A stretch of DNA of 6,780 bases, from assembly GCA_030918015.1 (NCBI GenBank), contig JAUPTP010000124.1, forward strand, positions 1 through 6,780. Direction: 5' to 3'. A model generated the notes under the pieces. It was not told the origin of the DNA, did no database searches, and saw only the letters and a list, made by a program, of their open reading frames with translations. This DNA is from Pseudomonadota bacterium. GTDB taxonomy: Bacteria; Pseudomonadota; Gammaproteobacteria; Burkholderiales; Burkholderiaceae_C. Positions 6,019 to 6,780 of the stretch are shown piece by piece (positions within the stretch are counted from its first letter, which is position 1; each line of letters opens with the position of its first letter). Both the position numbers and the translations under genes were made by a program.

Positions 6019-6477
6019 TCACTCGACTTCGGCGATCAGCTCGATCTCGACGCAGGCGCCCAGCGGGATCTGCGCGACGCCGAAGGCGCTGCGGGCATGC
6101 GCGCCGACCTGGTCGCCGAAGACCTGGGCGAACAGCTCGGAGGCGCCGTTGGTGACCAGGTGCTGCTCGGTGAAGTCGGGCGTGCTGTTGACCAGGCTCA
6201 TGACCTTGACGATGCGGCGCACCTTCGACAGGTCGCCGACGGCGGCCTGCAGCGTGCCCATCAGGTCGATGGCGATGGCGCGCGCGGCCTGGGCGCCGGT
6301 GGCGGTGTCCATGTCGCGGCCGAGCTGGCCGACCCAGGGCTTGCCGTCCTTCTTGGCGATGTGGCCGGACAGGAAGACCAGGTTGCCGGTGCGCACGAAG
6401 GGCACATAGGCGGCGGCGGGCACGGCCACGGGTGGCAGGCTGATGCCGAGGTCCTGGAGGCGCTGGGAGATGCTCAT
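6019..6477 (-). CDS. RidA/YjgF/UK114-family protein, long (about 150 aa) subtype
   Basis: A 152-residue cytoplasmic protein of the Rid (YjgF/YER057c/UK114) superfamily. Family features are VRTGNLVFLSGHIAKKDGK (28-46), the helix with ARAIAIDLMGTLQAAVGDL, VKVMSLVNSTPDF, and the C-terminal HARSAFGVAQIPLGACVEIE. R129 in 'ARS' corresponds to the substrate-carboxylate arginine of RidA, and the terminal VEIE glutamate is kept, so imine/enamine (2-aminoacrylate-type) deaminase activity is possible. It is longer than RidA proper (about 128 aa) and opens with SISQRLQDLGISLPP, typical of the subgroup annotated as YjgF/chorismate-mutase-like putative endoribonuclease, whose activity is less defined. It is the first gene of the leftward group and is divergent from the comEC-like gene. 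The start ATG fits the family's N-terminus, but no good Shine-Dalgarno is seen. Confidence 0.9.
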   Translation of the reverse strand: MSISQRLQDLGISLPPVAVPAAAYVPFVRTGNLVFLSGHIAKKDGKPWVGQLGRDMDTATGAQAARAIAIDLMGTLQAAVGDLSKVRRIVKVMSLVNSTPDFTEQHLVTNGASELFAQVFGDQVGAHARSAFGVAQIPLGACVEIELIAEVE

Positions 6478-6495
6478 GTGGAGGTTCCGATGGAT

Positions 6496-6537
6496 CGATT
6501 CTGCGTGTTCCGGTGCGGCGACGGCGCGCCTTGTCAA
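6496..6537 (-). promoter_or_regulatory. Possible promoter of the leftward ridA-dsbB operon
   Basis: On the - strand a perfect consensus TTGACA reads 6537 to 6532, about 55 bases before the ridA-like start. At 17-19 bases spacing the -10 region is poor (ACCGGA or CGGAAC). It could depend on an activator or be chance; the hexamer is also the core of a small CTTGTCAAG palindrome. Confidence 0.3.
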
Positions 6538-6552
6538 GCGCGGATGACCCGT

Positions 6553-6581
6553 GCCCGCCCGGGTGGGCGCGATCCTACACT
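6553..6581 (+). promoter_or_regulatory. GC palindrome and -10-like hexamer upstream of comEC-like gene
   Basis: GCCCGCCC (6553-6560) is followed immediately by its near-perfect inverted copy GGGTGGGC (6561-6568, one G-T pair). TACACT at 6576-6581 (5 of 6 matches to a TATAAT-type -10 if TAxxxT is weighted, 4 of 6 strictly) follows, 20 bases before the ATG at 6601. No matching -35 is seen. It is a candidate promoter with an operator-like palindrome in its spacer region. Confidence 0.3.
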
Positions 6582-6590
6582 GCGCTGACC

Positions 6591-6597
6591 GGGAGGG
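6591..6597 (+). promoter_or_regulatory. Ribosome binding site of the comEC-like gene
   Basis: GGGAGGG lies three bases before the ATG at 6601, with its GGAG core about five bases away. It is the strongest Shine-Dalgarno in the window and sets the start of the rightward gene. Confidence 0.65.
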
Positions 6598-6600
6598 CGC

Positions 6601-6780
6601 ATGGCCACGACGAGCGCGACACCGTCCGTGATGCCGCTGGGGCTGGCCGCGTTGGCGGTGCTGGCCGGCAGCGCCGTGCAGCTGCAGATGCCGCGGCTGC
6701 TGCAGCCGGTCGAGCGCACCGCGCTGCTGGCGGGCGCGGTGCTCGCGGCGGTGCTGGCCGTGGCGGGGCACAGGCGGGGT
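6601..6780 (+). CDS. comEC: Probable ComEC/Rec2-type DNA internalisation protein, N-terminal fragment
   Basis: The first 60 codons of a gene that runs past the window's right edge without a stop. After a short polar start (ATTSATPSV) come two hydrophobic segments, LGLAALAVLAGSAVQLQMP (about 13-31) and LLAGAVLAAVLAVAG (about 43-57), separated by RLLQPVERT. The 'LAG.A.QLQ.P.L' pattern followed by a second helix is how betaproteobacterial ComEC proteins typically begin. ComEC is the inner-membrane channel that takes up single-stranded DNA during natural transformation. The strong GGGAGGG site supports the ATG. Only the N-terminus is visible and none of the defining competence or metallo-beta-lactamase motifs are in the window, so another polytopic membrane protein cannot be excluded. 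Confidence 0.6.
   Translation, partial: MATTSATPSVMPLGLAALAVLAGSAVQLQMPRLLQPVERTALLAGAVLAAVLAVAGHRRG

Noticed and set aside
1..6780. CRISPR arrays, tRNA/rRNA genes, insertion sequences and attachment sites
   Set aside because: No regularly spaced repeats, cloverleaf-like segments, transposase motifs or terminal inverted repeats were seen.

Overview
This window is very GC-rich and compactly coded, and it looks like the chromosome of a betaproteobacterium of the order Burkholderiales (Leptothrix/Rubrivivax/Ideonella-like). That placement is inferred from base composition, the style of the proteins and the gene order; no rRNA or other direct taxonomic marker is present. All identifications are from reading motifs, with no database search.

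Layout. (1) 1-687, + strand: the 3' end of parC (topoisomerase IV subunit A). (2) 688-1011: a 324-base gap holding an AT-richer patch, a run of consecutive hairpins and a very clear intrinsic terminator at 903-932. It may encode a small RNA or a regulatory leader, followed by a candidate promoter/operator region for the next operon. (3) 1012-3215, + strand: a translationally coupled two-component system, an OmpR/QseB-type response regulator and a QseC-type sensor kinase sharing a 4-base GTGA overlap. (4) 3185-6477, - strand: a likely four-gene operon transcribed ridA-like gene -> dsbB -> GspE/PilB-like protein -> GspL/PilM-like protein. Its last gene runs convergently into the sensor kinase gene and overlaps it by 31 bases. 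(5) 6601-6780, + strand: the start of a gene that looks like comEC (DNA uptake channel), divergent from the ridA-like gene.

Most notable content. The GspE/PilB-like protein (495 aa) is an intact reading frame with the general layout of a type II secretion/type IV pilus ATPase and a tetracysteine zinc motif. However, the P-loop lysine, the Walker B glycine and glutamate, the His box and the Asp box residue are all replaced. It therefore looks like a pseudo-ATPase. It overlaps a gene for a small soluble protein that resembles the cytoplasmic actin-like half of GspL/PilM. The pair stands without pilins, a platform protein or a secretin in this window, beside dsbB and a probable comEC. This suggests, as inference only, an accessory or regulatory module of a pilus, secretion or DNA-uptake machine.
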